A stretch of 64,000 bases of DNA from Clostridium beijerinckii (GCA_003129525.1 CP029329.1:2960501-3024500), one strand, 5' to 3'. Positions 35,955 to 45,028 are shown, counted from the first letter of the stretch. Numbers and translations: made by a program. The notes: a model not told the origin generated them from the letters alone.

Positions 35955-35985
35955 CTTCAGAGGGAGTTTTTATCTTCCTTTGAAG
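35955..35985 (+). repeat. Hairpin after fruK, same family as 26794-26834
   Basis: CTTCAGAGGGAG (35955-35966) pairs with CTTCCTTTGAAG (35974-35985) allowing two G-U pairs, 7-base loop TTTTTAT. It shares TCAGAGGGAGTTTTTA with the hairpin after uxaB. Confidence 0.55.
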
Positions 35986-36022
35986 ATTAGAATAAATTTA
36001 TTATATATATCTTAACATCTAA

Positions 36023-36036
36023 TGTAAACGTTAATA
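36023..36036 (+). promoter_or_regulatory. Candidate CcpA cre site before fruA
   Basis: TGTAAACGTTAATA matches TGWAANCGNTNWCA at 13 of 14 positions (T instead of C at position 13), 74 bases before the fruA ATG. Catabolite control of a sugar PTS is expected from known biology. Confidence 0.6.
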
Positions 36037-36109
36037 ATGAAAAGACAATAAAATCTTTTCAATTAAATTATAATGAAATTATATTTTTAAATTTTGAGGA
36101 GGGCCAAAA

Positions 36110-38041
36110 ATGAAAATTGTAGATTTATTACAAAAACAGGGTATCAATTTAAATTTTAATCCTAGTACAAAAGAACAATGCATTAATGAATTAGTGGACT
36201 TGATGGATAAGACAGGAAACTTAAATGATAAAGAACAATATAAAAAGGCAATATTAGCTAGAGAAGAATTAAGTACAACAGGTATTGGTGATGGTATAGC
36301 AATTCCTCATGGAAAAACTAGTGCAGTTAAAAAACCAGCGCTTGCAGCAGCAATTTGCAAGGATGGTGTTGATTATGACTCATTAGATGGTGCACCTGCA
36401 AAGCTTTTCTTTATGATTGCAGTACCAGATAATAACGATAATTTACATTTAGAGGTTTTAGCAAGATTATCTACTATATTAATGGATGAAAAATTTAGGA
36501 CAAGTTTAATTAATTGTTCCGATAAAGATCAATTTTTAAAATTAATAGATAAGAAGGAAATTGAAAAATTTCCAGAAGAAGTTAAGGAGGGTATTGAAAT
36601 GAGTAATAATGGGTACAAAGTATTAGCAGTAACTGCCTGTCCTACAGGAATCGCACATACTTATATGGCAGCAGAGAGCCTTGAAATTAAGGGCAAGGAA
36701 CTGGGTGTTTCAATAAAGGTTGAAACTAATGGTTCTGGAGGAGCTAAAAATGTTTTAACTAGAGAAGAAATTGCAAATGCTGAATGTATAATTATAGCAG
36801 CAGATAAAAATGTTGAAATGGCTAGATTTGATGGGAAAAGAGTTATTAAGACTAAGGTTGCAGATGGAATTCATAAGGCTACTGAACTAATAGAGAAGGC
36901 AACAAGTGGAAATGTTCCTATTTATAATCATGAAGGTAGTCGTGATAATTCAAGTTCAGATATGGAAGGTGAAGGAATAGGTCGTCAAATTTATAAACAT
37001 CTTATGAATGGTGTATCTCATATGTTACCATTCGTTATAGGTGGAGGTATACTTATAGCTTTAGCATTCTTATTTGATGATTATAGCATTAAGCCATCAA
37101 ACTTTGGTATGAATACACCATTTGCAGCATTCTTAAAAACAATTGGAGGCGCTGCTTTTGGATTTATGTTACCTATATTAGCAGGTTATATTGCTATGAG
37201 TATAGCTGATAGACCAGGACTCGCAGTTGGTTTTGTTGGTGGAGCTATTGCAAGCGCAGGTACAACTTATGCAAGTTGTTTTGATTCTAAGATAGCAGTA
37301 GTTAGTGGCGGTTTCTTAGGTGCTTTATTTGCTGGTTTTCTTGCAGGTTATATAGTTTTAGGGTTAAAGAAACTTTGTAATGCACTGCCAGATAGTTTAG
37401 AAGGAATAAAACCAACATTAATCTATCCGTTATTCGGAATATTAATAATCGGTGGCGTAATGGTAATTGTTAATCCATTCTTTGGAGCAATAAACAATGG
37501 ACTTACAGGTGCTCTTAATTCAATGGGTGGAACTAGTAAGGTTCTTCTTGGAATAGTTGTTGCAGGTATGATGGCAATAGATATGGGTGGTCCATTCAAC
37601 AAGGCTGCTTATGTATTTGGTACAGCATCACTTGCTACTGGAAATGAAAGTGGTTTTGCAATAATGGCAGCAGTAATGGCTGGTGGTATGGTTCCACCAC
37701 TTGCAATTGCATTATGTACAACATTCTTTGGTAATAGATTTACTGAAAATGAAAGAAAATCAGGTATAACAAATTATATAATGGGATTATCATTCATAAC
37801 TGAAGGTGCAATACCTTTCGCAGCAGCAGATCCAATAAGAGTAATACCTTCATGCATAGTTGGTTCAGCTACAGCAGGAGCTCTTTCAATGTTATTTAAT
37901 TCTACATTAATGGCACCACATGGTGGAATATTTGTTGTTCCAGTTATAGGAAATCCATTTGGTTATCTTGTTGCATTAGCTGTAGGTTCTGTAGTTGGTA
38001 TGTTGCTTATGGCTATATTAAAGAAACCATTAAAAAAATAA
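36110..38041 (+). CDS. fruA: Fructose-specific PTS transporter, EIIABC
   Basis: Membrane phosphotransferase permease importing fructose as fructose-1-phosphate. Domain order is IIA-IIB-IIC in 643 residues: IIA phospho-His67 in GIAIPHGK, IIB phospho-Cys177 in VTACPTGIAHTYMAAE, and IIC from ~residue 290 with about nine hydrophobic segments (SHMLPFVIGGGILIALAF..., GYIAMSIADRPG, ITEGAIPFAAADP). ATG 36110 follows GAGGAGGGCC. It completes the fruR-fruK-fruA operon, the product of which feeds FruK. A terminator with a partly duplicated sequence follows. Confidence 0.95.
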   Translation: MKIVDLLQKQGINLNFNPSTKEQCINELVDLMDKTGNLNDKEQYKKAILAREELSTTGIGDGIAIPHGKTSAVKKPALAAAICKDGVDYDSLDGAPAKLFFMIAVPDNNDNLHLEVLARLSTILMDEKFRTSLINCSDKDQFLKLIDKKEIEKFPEEVKEGIEMSNNGYKVLAVTACPTGIAHTYMAAESLEIKGKELGVSIKVETNGSGGAKNVLTREEIANAECIIIAADKNVEMARFDGKRVIKTKVADGIHKATELIEKATSGNVPIYNHEGSRDNSSSDMEGEGIGRQIYKHLMNGVSHMLPFVIGGGILIALAFLFDDYSIKPSNFGMNTPFAAFLKTIGGAAFGFMLPILAGYIAMSIADRPGLAVGFVGGAIASAGTTYASCFDSKIAVVSGGFLGALFAGFLAGYIVLGLKKLCNALPDSLEGIKPTLIYPLFGILIIGGVMVIVNPFFGAINNGLTGALNSMGGTSKVLLGIVVAGMMAIDMGGPFNKAAYVFGTASLATGNESGFAIMAAVMAGGMVPPLAIALCTTFFGNRFTENERKSGITNYIMGLSFITEGAIPFAAADPIRVIPSCIVGSATAGALSMLFNSTLMAPHGGIFVVPVIGNPFGYLVALAVGSVVGMLLMAILKKPLKK

Positions 38042-38152
38042 TATTTTTTAAAGTTGAACAAGCTAAGGTATGATTAAATACTTTAGGAGAAGTCATTACA
38101 GAAGTAACTAATTAAGAATATTAACATTATTCCATGTGGACTAAATGAGTTA

Positions 38153-38247
38153 AAAACAAATATACTATAAATAAAGATGTACAAGTTTCCTCCACCAAAG
38201 GCATCATTTACTGGTGCAAAACAAATATACTATAAATAAAGATGTAC
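38153..38247 (+). repeat. 30-bp direct repeat, 65-bp period
   Basis: The same 30 bases (beginning AAAACAAATATACTATAAAT) occur at 38153-38182 and 38218-38247. The second copy forms the left arm of the fruA terminator; the first lacks a matching right arm, so it appears to be a partial duplication of the terminator region. Confidence 0.8.
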
Positions 38248-38288
38248 CCTAAGATGATTTTAAGTCATTTAGAGGTGCATCTTTATTA
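38233..38288 (+). terminator. Probable fruA terminator
   Basis: AATAAAGATGTACC (near 38235-38248) pairs with GGTGCATCTTTATT (38274-38287) with G-U tolerance around a ~25-base loop; modest T content follows. Confidence 0.55.
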
Positions 38289-38453
38289 TATGTGGCTGAA
38301 TTGCATATTAATTAAATAGTTTAGAGGGGATGGAATTAACTTCCTGTACACGTTATTTTTTTTATGATAATATATTAAGTAAAGGTTATCATAATTGACA
38401 TACAAATGACAAAACTCAATGATAGTATATTAATTAAAGAGGTGTTTAATATC

Positions 38454-38714
38454 ATGGTAAAAGAAAATGAAGAATTAGAAGTTGTAAAAAAAATTACAAA
38501 AAAAGATAAAAAAATATTAAACAGAGCCGTAGATGGTATAAAAGGATGGAAATTTAATGCTATAGAAGTATTTACTAATGGCATGGGAGATTATTATTTT
38601 ATATGTAAAGTAAAAACAATAATAGAAAATCTGCAAATGAAAATGGCTAGAGTATACATTAAAATTCAAGAAGATAACAAACCAAGATTATTAAGTATAG
38701 AAGAGATAGCATAA
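38454..38714 (+). CDS. Small conserved-looking protein of unknown function
   Basis: An 86-residue soluble protein starting at ATG 38454, 10 bases after AGAGGTG; an in-frame ATG at 38406 precedes that ribosome site. The first third is charged and helical (KENEELEVVKKITKKDKKILN). The rest is a mixed segment with GWKFNAIEVFTNGMGDYYFI and MKMARVYIKIQED that suggests a small alpha/beta fold. No signal peptide, membrane helix or known motif. I cannot name a family. Codon use and ribosome site match its neighbours, so it is likely expressed. Neighbours give no functional hint. Confidence 0.6.
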   Translation: MVKENEELEVVKKITKKDKKILNRAVDGIKGWKFNAIEVFTNGMGDYYFICKVKTIIENLQMKMARVYIKIQEDNKPRLLSIEEIA

Positions 38715-38925
38715 GAAAAATTATATAGATATACTAGAATTTATGTTTAATTTTATTTTATTTTAGATTAGAAATGATAATTAATGTCCATAATATTGAT
38801 TAAGAAATAAATTTAGTAAACACAAAAATGATAAGGTTTACTATAGTCATAAAATTGTAATTTTTTTAGTACTAAAATCACAAGAACTCAATTGTATTAT
38901 ATTAAAGTAAAAGGAAGTGAGAATA

Positions 38926-39096
38926 ATGGGAAATATAATTAAAATTAACATGTATGTAGAAATGAAAAGAAAAAACAACAATAAATTAAAATTAGAAACT
39001 GTAGAAGAAGCTATTTTAAAATACAATGATTGGATAAAAAAGACCAACAGAGAGGATAAAATAGAGAACTATGAGAGATTTTTGCAGGCTCAATAA
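38926..39096 (+). CDS. 56-residue charged protein, unknown function
   Basis: A short gene with ATG 38926 directly after AAGGAAGTGAG and a TAA at 39094, followed at once by a strong terminator. The peptide (MGNIIKINMYVEMKRK..., ...KLETVEEAILKYNDWIKKTN, ...ENYERFLQAQ) is basic and mainly helical, with no membrane segment. It has its own ribosome site and terminator, which supports a real gene despite its size. Function unknown. Confidence 0.6.
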   Translation: MGNIIKINMYVEMKRKNNNKLKLETVEEAILKYNDWIKKTNREDKIENYERFLQAQ

Positions 39097-39105
39097 TTAT
39101 TTTTA

Positions 39106-39146
39106 GAGGTAGGTTACACTTTAATGTATAATCTACCTCATTTTTT
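39106..39146 (+). terminator. Intrinsic terminator
   Basis: GAGGTAGGTTA (39106-39116) pairs with TAATCTACCTC (39129-39139), one G-U, followed by ATTTTTT. Confidence 0.85.
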
Positions 39147-39301
39147 ATTTCTTTTAAAATCATTAGATAATTATAATAATGATTATCTTTTTTACAATTT
39201 AAAATTCTGATACATAGTTATAAATAGGTAGTCCACTAGTATAGATATCTTTATTTATGATGATAATAATGTCAAATAAAAAAAGAGGATGAAAATTTAT
39301 A

Positions 39302-39436
39302 ATGAAGATATTAAGAAAAATATTAATAATAATAATTACTATTATATAAATACTTAGAAATGAAAAGGTTGATCGTTTGTTATTAAATATAGTGGATGTA
39401 AGACATGCACAAGAAGTCATTAATTTATATAAATAA
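39302..39436 (+). pseudogene. Mini-gene interrupted by an in-frame stop
   Basis: ATG 39302, preceded by AAGAGGATG, opens MKILRKILIIIITII and meets TAA at codon 16. The same frame continues for 28 codons (ILRNEKVDRLLLNIVDVRHA...VINLYK) to a TAA, followed by a terminator. The whole reads as a 44-residue small membrane protein with one nonsense codon. It may be inactive, or the 15-residue hydrophobic peptide alone may be the product. The surrounding 39147-39827 otherwise holds only AT-rich spacer and an inverted repeat. Confidence 0.35.
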
Positions 39437-39438
39437 TT

Positions 39439-39470
39439 ATAGGTAGTAATTTAATACTACCTATTTTCTT
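39439..39470 (+). terminator. Intrinsic terminator after the mini-gene
   Basis: ATAGGTAGTA (39439-39448) pairs with TACTACCTAT (39455-39464), then TTTCTT. Confidence 0.75.
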
Positions 39471-39602
39471 AAATATTGGGAATAAGGGGAACTTATTCAT
39501 TAAATATTATTGACGAGAACTTAATATATTATACAAATAAATAAAAAAAGATTTATTTGTATAAAAAAGTATTTAAAAAGCGAGAATTAATTTTAATTAC
39601 AT

Positions 39603-39638
39603 CTTATATTTATGTAACATATGATACATAAATATAAG
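39603..39638 (+). promoter_or_regulatory. Perfect 14-bp inverted repeat upstream of the hemerythrin locus
   Basis: CTTATATTTATGTA (39603-39616) and its exact complement (39625-39638) are separated by 8 bases. No T-run follows and no gene ends nearby, so it looks more like an operator or leader hairpin for the gene at 39828 than a terminator. Confidence 0.45.
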
Positions 39639-39827
39639 AATAAGTATAGTATGATTTTAGTATAGAAATAAGATACTAAGAAGAAAGCTTAAATATTCTA
39701 TTCGCCAGAAAAACGTCAAAAAGATTTAGAATATTTTAAAGTATTTTATATAACATAAATAATAGTTATTTTTAATAAATGGTTTAACAACAATATTTTA
39801 ATAGATTTTAAATTAGGAGGAGATACA

Positions 39828-40466
39828 ATGAGTTTATATTTAGGAAAAGTACATTATTGGTTATTTAATAAAATTTTATGGTTTGAAGGATTAGAAAATG
39901 AAATAATTGCTCTAGGAAAAAATGAAGGATTAGATATAGATAATTTGTCAAAGGAGATTAATGATAAATATGGAGAACAAACTCCAAAACTTCCATTAGA
40001 GGAAATGATTGATACAACTAATATTCATGGATGGCTACAAGAAAAAATAAATTCTGCTGAAGGAAGAATGGCTGCATGGACAACTAAAGTTCTTAACAAC
40101 AATAGTAAAGCTACTTTAAAAATGGAGAATGTTTACACTAATCAAGGAATAAAAGCAGCTCAAGAAGTAAAACAAAATGGTAATGAAATTACAACAGCTG
40201 TAGATATATTTAATAGTATAAATGATTATATATTAGATGGAATGCCATGCGATAGAGTTAATGAAGTCATTACATCAGAAGAAAATATAGTAGAGTGGAA
40301 GAGACGAGTTTGTGTTCATGAACATATATGGAATAAGGAACAAGGAGATGTTGGTTACTTTTATAAATTAAGAGACTTATGGATAAAATCTTTTGTAAGT
40401 GAAATTAATTCAAATTTCGAATACATTGAAAGAGAAGACAGTATAAAAGCAATAATAAGAAAATGA
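39828..40466 (+). CDS. Unknown protein adjacent to hemerythrin
   Basis: A 212-residue soluble protein starting at ATG 39828 after TAGGAGGAG. I do not recognise a named family. Visible features: an aromatic N-terminus (SLYLGKVHYWLFNKILWFEGLE), a conserved-looking IHGWLQEKINSAEGRMAAWT segment, a Cys at IDYILDGMPCD (single), and VCVHEHIWNKEQGDVGYFYKLRDLWI near the end, whose HEH and Cys could ligate metal. No signal peptide or membrane helix. It is followed 107 bases later by a hemerythrin-like gene, suggesting a shared role in oxygen, NO or iron handling (inference). Confidence 0.55.
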   Translation: MSLYLGKVHYWLFNKILWFEGLENEIIALGKNEGLDIDNLSKEINDKYGEQTPKLPLEEMIDTTNIHGWLQEKINSAEGRMAAWTTKVLNNNSKATLKMENVYTNQGIKAAQEVKQNGNEITTAVDIFNSINDYILDGMPCDRVNEVITSEENIVEWKRRVCVHEHIWNKEQGDVGYFYKLRDLWIKSFVSEINSNFEYIEREDSIKAIIRK

Positions 40467-40572
40467 AAAAATATAAATATAAAAATTGAATAAATAATAA
40501 GAAAAGTGCATAAAAATATGTTGGTTTAATGGAATTTATTTATAAAATACTTTTATAAGTAGGAGGAAAAAT

Positions 40573-41121
40573 ATGAATACTATAGATTTAATGATGGAAG
40601 AACATAAGTATATTAAGCGTATGTTAGTTGTTGTAAGAAAAGCATGTTTTAAAGTAGTTGAAGGTGAAGATATAAATTATGAAGATTTTAATTCAATGAT
40701 AGGTTTTATTAGAAACTTTGCAGATTCACATCATCATAAAAAGGAAGAAGTAATGCTTTTTAATAAAATGGTAGATGAAATAGGAGAAACAGCAGAAAAA
40801 GTTATAAAACATGGGATGCTCGTAGAACATGACCTTGGAAGATTTTATATAAAGAGCCTTGAAGAAGCCTTGGAAAATTATCAAAGTGGCAACAAAGAAG
40901 CTATATTAGATGTAATTTCAAATGCTATTTCTTATACACATTTATTAGAAAGGCATATTGACAAAGAGGATAAAGTTATATATAAATTCGCACAGAGGGA
41001 ATTAAATGAAGATAGTTTAAAAAATATAGACAATGAATGTTTTGAATTTGAAAATACCAATTCTAATGTAAAAGAAGAAAACATATATATATTAGAGAGA
41101 TTAGAAACAAAATATAATTAA
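40573..41121 (+). CDS. Hemerythrin-domain protein
   Basis: Four-helix-bundle di-iron protein of 182 residues, cytoplasmic. The expected ligands appear in order: H11 (MMEEHKYI), H53-H55 and E58/E59 (DSHHHKKEE), H86 (LVEHDLGRF), H123, H128 and D133 (YTHLLERHIDKED). Hemerythrin-like proteins bind O2 or NO or act in iron storage and signalling; in an anaerobe an oxygen/NO defence or sensing role is plausible. The C-terminal ~40 residues after the bundle are Asn/Glu-rich and may be a tether. ATG 40573 follows TAGGAGGAA. Ends in a strong terminator; probably co-expressed with the unknown gene before it. Confidence 0.85.
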   Translation: MNTIDLMMEEHKYIKRMLVVVRKACFKVVEGEDINYEDFNSMIGFIRNFADSHHHKKEEVMLFNKMVDEIGETAEKVIKHGMLVEHDLGRFYIKSLEEALENYQSGNKEAILDVISNAISYTHLLERHIDKEDKVIYKFAQRELNEDSLKNIDNECFEFENTNSNVKEENIYILERLETKYN

Positions 41122-41137
41122 ATAAAATGTTAGAAAG

Positions 41138-41191
41138 ATGAACGTAATGTTTGTTCTATTTATTTAGAATAAATATTACGTTCATTTTTAT
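41138..41191 (+). terminator. Intrinsic terminator after the hemerythrin gene
   Basis: ATGAACGTAATGTTT (41138-41152) pairs with AAATATTACGTTCAT (41171-41185), one G-U, followed by TTTTATT. Confidence 0.85.
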
Positions 41192-41329
41192 TCTCTAAAT
41201 TAGTTAAATAGATAATATTAGAAATAAAATTGTAAATAAACTAGTAGAAAGACATTACTTTAAAAATATAGAAAGTTGATTAAATTAAAAAAGTGAAAAA
41301 ATACATATGAATGATATTTTAAGATAATA

Positions 41330-41367
41330 TATCTTAGTTATTTAGGAAGAGATGAATAACTAAGATA
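41330..41367 (+). promoter_or_regulatory. Perfect 13-bp inverted repeat in the PFOR leader
   Basis: TATCTTAGTTATT (41330-41342) and its exact complement (41355-41367) flank a purine-rich 12-base loop containing GGAAGAGATG. It lies 75 bases before the PFOR start. It could be an operator or an mRNA 5' stem protecting this highly expressed message. It does not match the Rex consensus. Confidence 0.5.
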
Positions 41368-41442
41368 CATATAGTGAATAATATTAATGCAAAAATAATA
41401 AGCCAAAATATTTTAGATAAGAAAGATAATGAGGTAAATATG

Positions 41443-44400
41443 ATGAGAAAAATGAAAACTATGGATGGTAATACGGCTGCTGCATATATATCTTATGCAT
41501 TCACAGAAGTAGCAGTGATTTTCCCAATAACCCCTTCATCTCCAATGGCAGAACACGTTGATGAATGGGTTTCACAAGGTAAGAAAAACATTTTTGGTCA
41601 ACCAGTAAAAGTTGTTGAAATGCAATCAGAAGCTGGAGCTGCAGGTGCACTTCATGGATCCCTTCAAGCAGGTGCACTTACAAGTACTTATACGGCATCA
41701 CAAGGATTATTACTTATGATACCTAACATGTATAAGATAGCAGGAGAACTACTTCCATGTGTTATACATGTGGCAGCTCGTGCACTTACAACGTCATCAT
41801 TAAATATATTTGGAGACCATCAAGATGTTATGGCTGCAAGGCAAACTGGATTTGCAATACTTGCAGAAGCATCTGTTCAAGAAGTCATGGATTTAAGTGG
41901 AGTTGCACATTTAGCAACATTAAAATCAAGAATGCCATTTATGAATTTCTTCGATGGATTTAGAACTTCACATGAAATACAAAAAATAGAAGTAATTGAA
42001 CAAGAAGAACTTGCTAAACTAGTAGATTACAAAGCTATTGATGATTTTAGAAAAAGAGCATTAAATCCAGATCATCCTGTTACAAGGGGAACTGCACAAA
42101 ACCCAGATATTTATTTCCAAACAAGGGAAGCTGTAAATAAATATTATGATGATATTCCAGAAATTGTTGAAGAATATATGAGTAAAATCACAAAGCTAAC
42201 AGGTAGAGAATATCATTGTTTTGATTATTATGGAGCACCTGATGCAGATAGAATTATTATTTCTATGGGTTCTGTAAATGATGTTGTAGAAGAAACTGTT
42301 GACTACTTAAATGGAAATAAGCAAAAAGTAGGCCTAGTTAAAGTAAGACTGTATAGACCTTTTTCTATGGAAAAATTATTAAAGGTTATTCCTAAAACTG
42401 TACAAAAAATTGCTGTTTTAGATAAAACAAAAGAACCAGGCTCCATTGGAGAACCATTATACTTAGACATAGTAAGATCTTTCTTTGGAAAACAAAATGC
42501 ACCTGTTATTGTGGGAGGAAGATTTGGCCTTGGTTCAAAAGACCCAACTCCAGTTCATATAGCTGCTGTTTTTGATAATTTAATATTAGCTGAGCCAAAG
42601 AATAATTTCACAATAGGAATAATTGATGATGTCACAAATACTTCACTTAGACCACTTGATGATATTGATGCAACACCAAAAGGAATTACATCATGTAAGT
42701 TCTGGGGACTTGGATCAGATGGTACTGTTGGAGCAAATAAAAGTGCCATTAAGATTATTGGAGATCACACAGATATGTATGCTCAAGGATACTTTGATTA
42801 TGATTCAAAAAAATCTGGTGGTATAACAGTTTCACATTTAAGATTTGGTACTACATTAATAAAATCACGTTATTTAATTGACAGAGCAGATTTTATTGCA
42901 TGTCATAATCAATCATATGTTTACAAGTATCATGTACTTAGAGGCTTAAAAAAGAATTCTAAGTTCTTATTAAATACAATTTGGACACCGGAAGAGTTAA
43001 CTGAAAGGTTGCCAGCATCAATGAAGAGATATATTGCAGTAAATGATATAGAATTTTATACAATAAATGCTGTTAAAATAGCTCAAGATGTTGGACTTGG
43101 TGGAAGAATAAATATGATAATGCAAGCTGCATTCTTTAAGATAGCCAATATAATTCCAGTAGAAGATGCTGTTAAGTATTTAAAAGAAGCAGTTGTTTCA
43201 TCATATGGTAAAAAAGGTGAAAAGATTGTTAATATGAATCATCAAGCCATAGATTCAGGCACACAAGGAATAGTTAAAATTAAAGTTCCAGTTGATTGGA
43301 GTACTGCTGAAGATGATAAGCTTGAACACAACGAAGATTATCCAGAGTTTGTAAAAGAAATTGTAAAACCAATGAATAGGCTAGAAGGAGATTCTATGCC
43401 AGTTTCAACATTTATTAATGCAGGAATGCAAGACGGTACATTTATGCATGGAACTACAGCATATGAAAAGAGAGGAATAGCTGTAAATGTTCCAGAATGG
43501 ATACCAGAAAATTGTATACAATGTAATCAATGTGCATTTGTATGTCCACATGCTACAATTAGAGCATTTTTATTAAACGATGAAGAAAAAGCTAAAGCTC
43601 CAGAAAGTGTAAAGACACTTGCGCCTAAAGGTCTTAAGAGTGATGAAAATTTATATTTTTCAATTGGAGTTACTCCACTTGATTGTACTGGATGTGGAAA
43701 TTGTGCACAAATATGTCCAGCACCAGGTAAAGCGTTAGTTATGAAATCACAAGATAGTCAACACGAACAAATAGAAGCTTGGAATTATACAATTGAAAAG
43801 GTAATGGCTAAAAATCCATTAAATAAAAATACTCTTAAAGGAAGTCAATTTGAAAGACCATTACTTGAATATAATGGTGCTTGTGCAGGGTGTGGTGAAA
43901 CACCATATGCAAGACTTGTAACTCAGTTATTTGGAGATAGAATGATGATTGCAAATGCTACAGGATGTTCTTCAATTTGGGCTGCGAGTACACCAGCAAG
44001 TGCATACACAATTAATCAACAAGGTCATGGACCAGCATGGGCTAATTCATTATTTGAAGATAATGCTGAATTTGGATATGGAATGTATTTAGGCGTAAAA
44101 ACTATAAGAGAAAGAGTAGCTCATAATATTTCACTTGCCATTGAAAACGATATTCCGGAAAATACCAAGGAGGTTCTAAAAGATTGGTTAGATCATAAAG
44201 ATAGTGGAGATGGTACTAGAGATAGAGCAAAGAGATTAATAGAAGTTCTTGAAAATGATAATAGTGAATGGGCTAAAGAGATTTTAAAAGATAAAGAATT
44301 CTTTGTTAAGAGATCACAATGGATATTTGGTGGTGATGGTTGGGCTTATGATATTGGATATGGCGGTCTTGATCATGTACTTGCAAGTAATGAAAATGTA

Positions 44401-44958
44401 AATATATTAGTATTTGATACAGAAATTTATTCCAATACAGGTGGTCAATCTTCAAAATCTACTCCAACAGCTGCAATAGCAAAATTTGCTGCATCTGGTA
44501 AGAGAACTAAGAAAAAGGATCTAGGGAGAATGGCAATGACTTATGGATATGTGTATGTTGCTCAAATTTCCATGGGAGCAGATAAAAATCAAACTCTTAA
44601 GGCTATAGCAGAAGCAGAAGCATATGATGGACCATCACTAATAATAGCTTACTCTACATGTATCAGCCATGGAATTAAAGTAGGGATGTCTAATTCTCAA
44701 GAAGAAGAGAAAAAGGCTGTTGAATGTGGATATTGGCAACTTTATAGATATAATCCTGCACTAAAAGGACAAAAAAATCCATTTACATTGGATTCTAAAG
44801 AACCAAAGAGCAATTTCAAAGACTTCTTAATGGGAGAAGTACGATATGCATCACTTGCTAAAGCATTCCCAGAAGAAGCAGATGCATTATTTGAAAAAAC
44901 TGAAAAAGATGCAATGGAGAGATTAGATATTTATAAAGGATTAGCTAGTCAAGAATAA
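41443..44958 (+). CDS. nifJ: Pyruvate:ferredoxin (flavodoxin) oxidoreductase
   Basis: Single-chain PFOR (1171 residues) oxidising pyruvate to acetyl-CoA and CO2 with reduction of ferredoxin, the central energy enzyme of clostridial fermentation. Domain I begins MRKMKTMDGNTAAAYISYAF with the YPITPSS-like FPITPSSPMAEH. Two [4Fe-4S] ferredoxin motifs are CIQCNQCAFVCP and CTGCGNCAQICP, and the third cluster Cys is in CAGCGETPYARL. The TPP domain has GDGWAYDIGYGGLDH and DTEIYSNTGGQSSKSTP. ATG 41443 matches the usual PFOR start and follows GAGGT by 7 bases; an upstream in-frame GTG at 41374 would add an unconserved 23-residue extension. Confidence 0.96.
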   Translation: MRKMKTMDGNTAAAYISYAFTEVAVIFPITPSSPMAEHVDEWVSQGKKNIFGQPVKVVEMQSEAGAAGALHGSLQAGALTSTYTASQGLLLMIPNMYKIAGELLPCVIHVAARALTTSSLNIFGDHQDVMAARQTGFAILAEASVQEVMDLSGVAHLATLKSRMPFMNFFDGFRTSHEIQKIEVIEQEELAKLVDYKAIDDFRKRALNPDHPVTRGTAQNPDIYFQTREAVNKYYDDIPEIVEEYMSKITKLTGREYHCFDYYGAPDADRIIISMGSVNDVVEETVDYLNGNKQKVGLVKVRLYRPFSMEKLLKVIPKTVQKIAVLDKTKEPGSIGEPLYLDIVRSFFGKQNAPVIVGGRFGLGSKDPTPVHIAAVFDNLILAEPKNNFTIGIIDDVTNTSLRPLDDIDATPKGITSCKFWGLGSDGTVGANKSAIKIIGDHTDMYAQGYFDYDSKKSGGITVSHLRFGTTLIKSRYLIDRADFIACHNQSYVYKYHVLRGLKKNSKFLLNTIWTPEELTERLPASMKRYIAVNDIEFYTINAVKIAQDVGLGGRINMIMQAAFFKIANIIPVEDAVKYLKEAVVSSYGKKGEKIVNMNHQAIDSGTQGIVKIKVPVDWSTAEDDKLEHNEDYPEFVKEIVKPMNRLEGDSMPVSTFINAGMQDGTFMHGTTAYEKRGIAVNVPEWIPENCIQCNQCAFVCPHATIRAFLLNDEEKAKAPESVKTLAPKGLKSDENLYFSIGVTPLDCTGCGNCAQICPAPGKALVMKSQDSQHEQIEAWNYTIEKVMAKNPLNKNTLKGSQFERPLLEYNGACAGCGETPYARLVTQLFGDRMMIANATGCSSIWAASTPASAYTINQQGHGPAWANSLFEDNAEFGYGMYLGVKTIRERVAHNISLAIENDIPENTKEVLKDWLDHKDSGDGTRDRAKRLIEVLENDNSEWAKEILKDKEFFVKRSQWIFGGDGWAYDIGYGGLDHVLASNENVNILVFDTEIYSNTGGQSSKSTPTAAIAKFAASGKRTKKKDLGRMAMTYGYVYVAQISMGADKNQTLKAIAEAEAYDGPSLIIAYSTCISHGIKVGMSNSQEEEKKAVECGYWQLYRYNPALKGQKNPFTLDSKEPKSNFKDFLMGEVRYASLAKAFPEEADALFEKTEKDAMERLDIYKGLASQE

Positions 44959-44976
44959 AATATATAAATTATTTAT

Positions 44977-45028
44977 AAATAGTATATCAACTATATGTTA
45001 CATAATTGATATACTATTTCTTATTTCT
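44977..45028 (+). terminator. Intrinsic terminator after PFOR
   Basis: AAATAGTATATCAA (44977-44990) pairs perfectly with TTGATATACTATTT (45006-45019), followed by CTTATTTCTTTT. Confidence 0.85.

Noticed and set aside
38153..38247. Direct repeats as a CRISPR array
   Set aside because: Only two 30-base copies, AT-rich, one of them being a terminator arm; no cas genes nearby.
41374..41442. Longer N-terminus for PFOR
   Set aside because: The extra 23 residues (from a GTG) have no family counterpart and no ribosome site; known PFORs begin at MRKMKTMDGN.
41757..41963. 68-residue ORF inside PFOR on the same strand
   Set aside because: It is an out-of-frame shadow of a strongly conserved coding region without a ribosome site.
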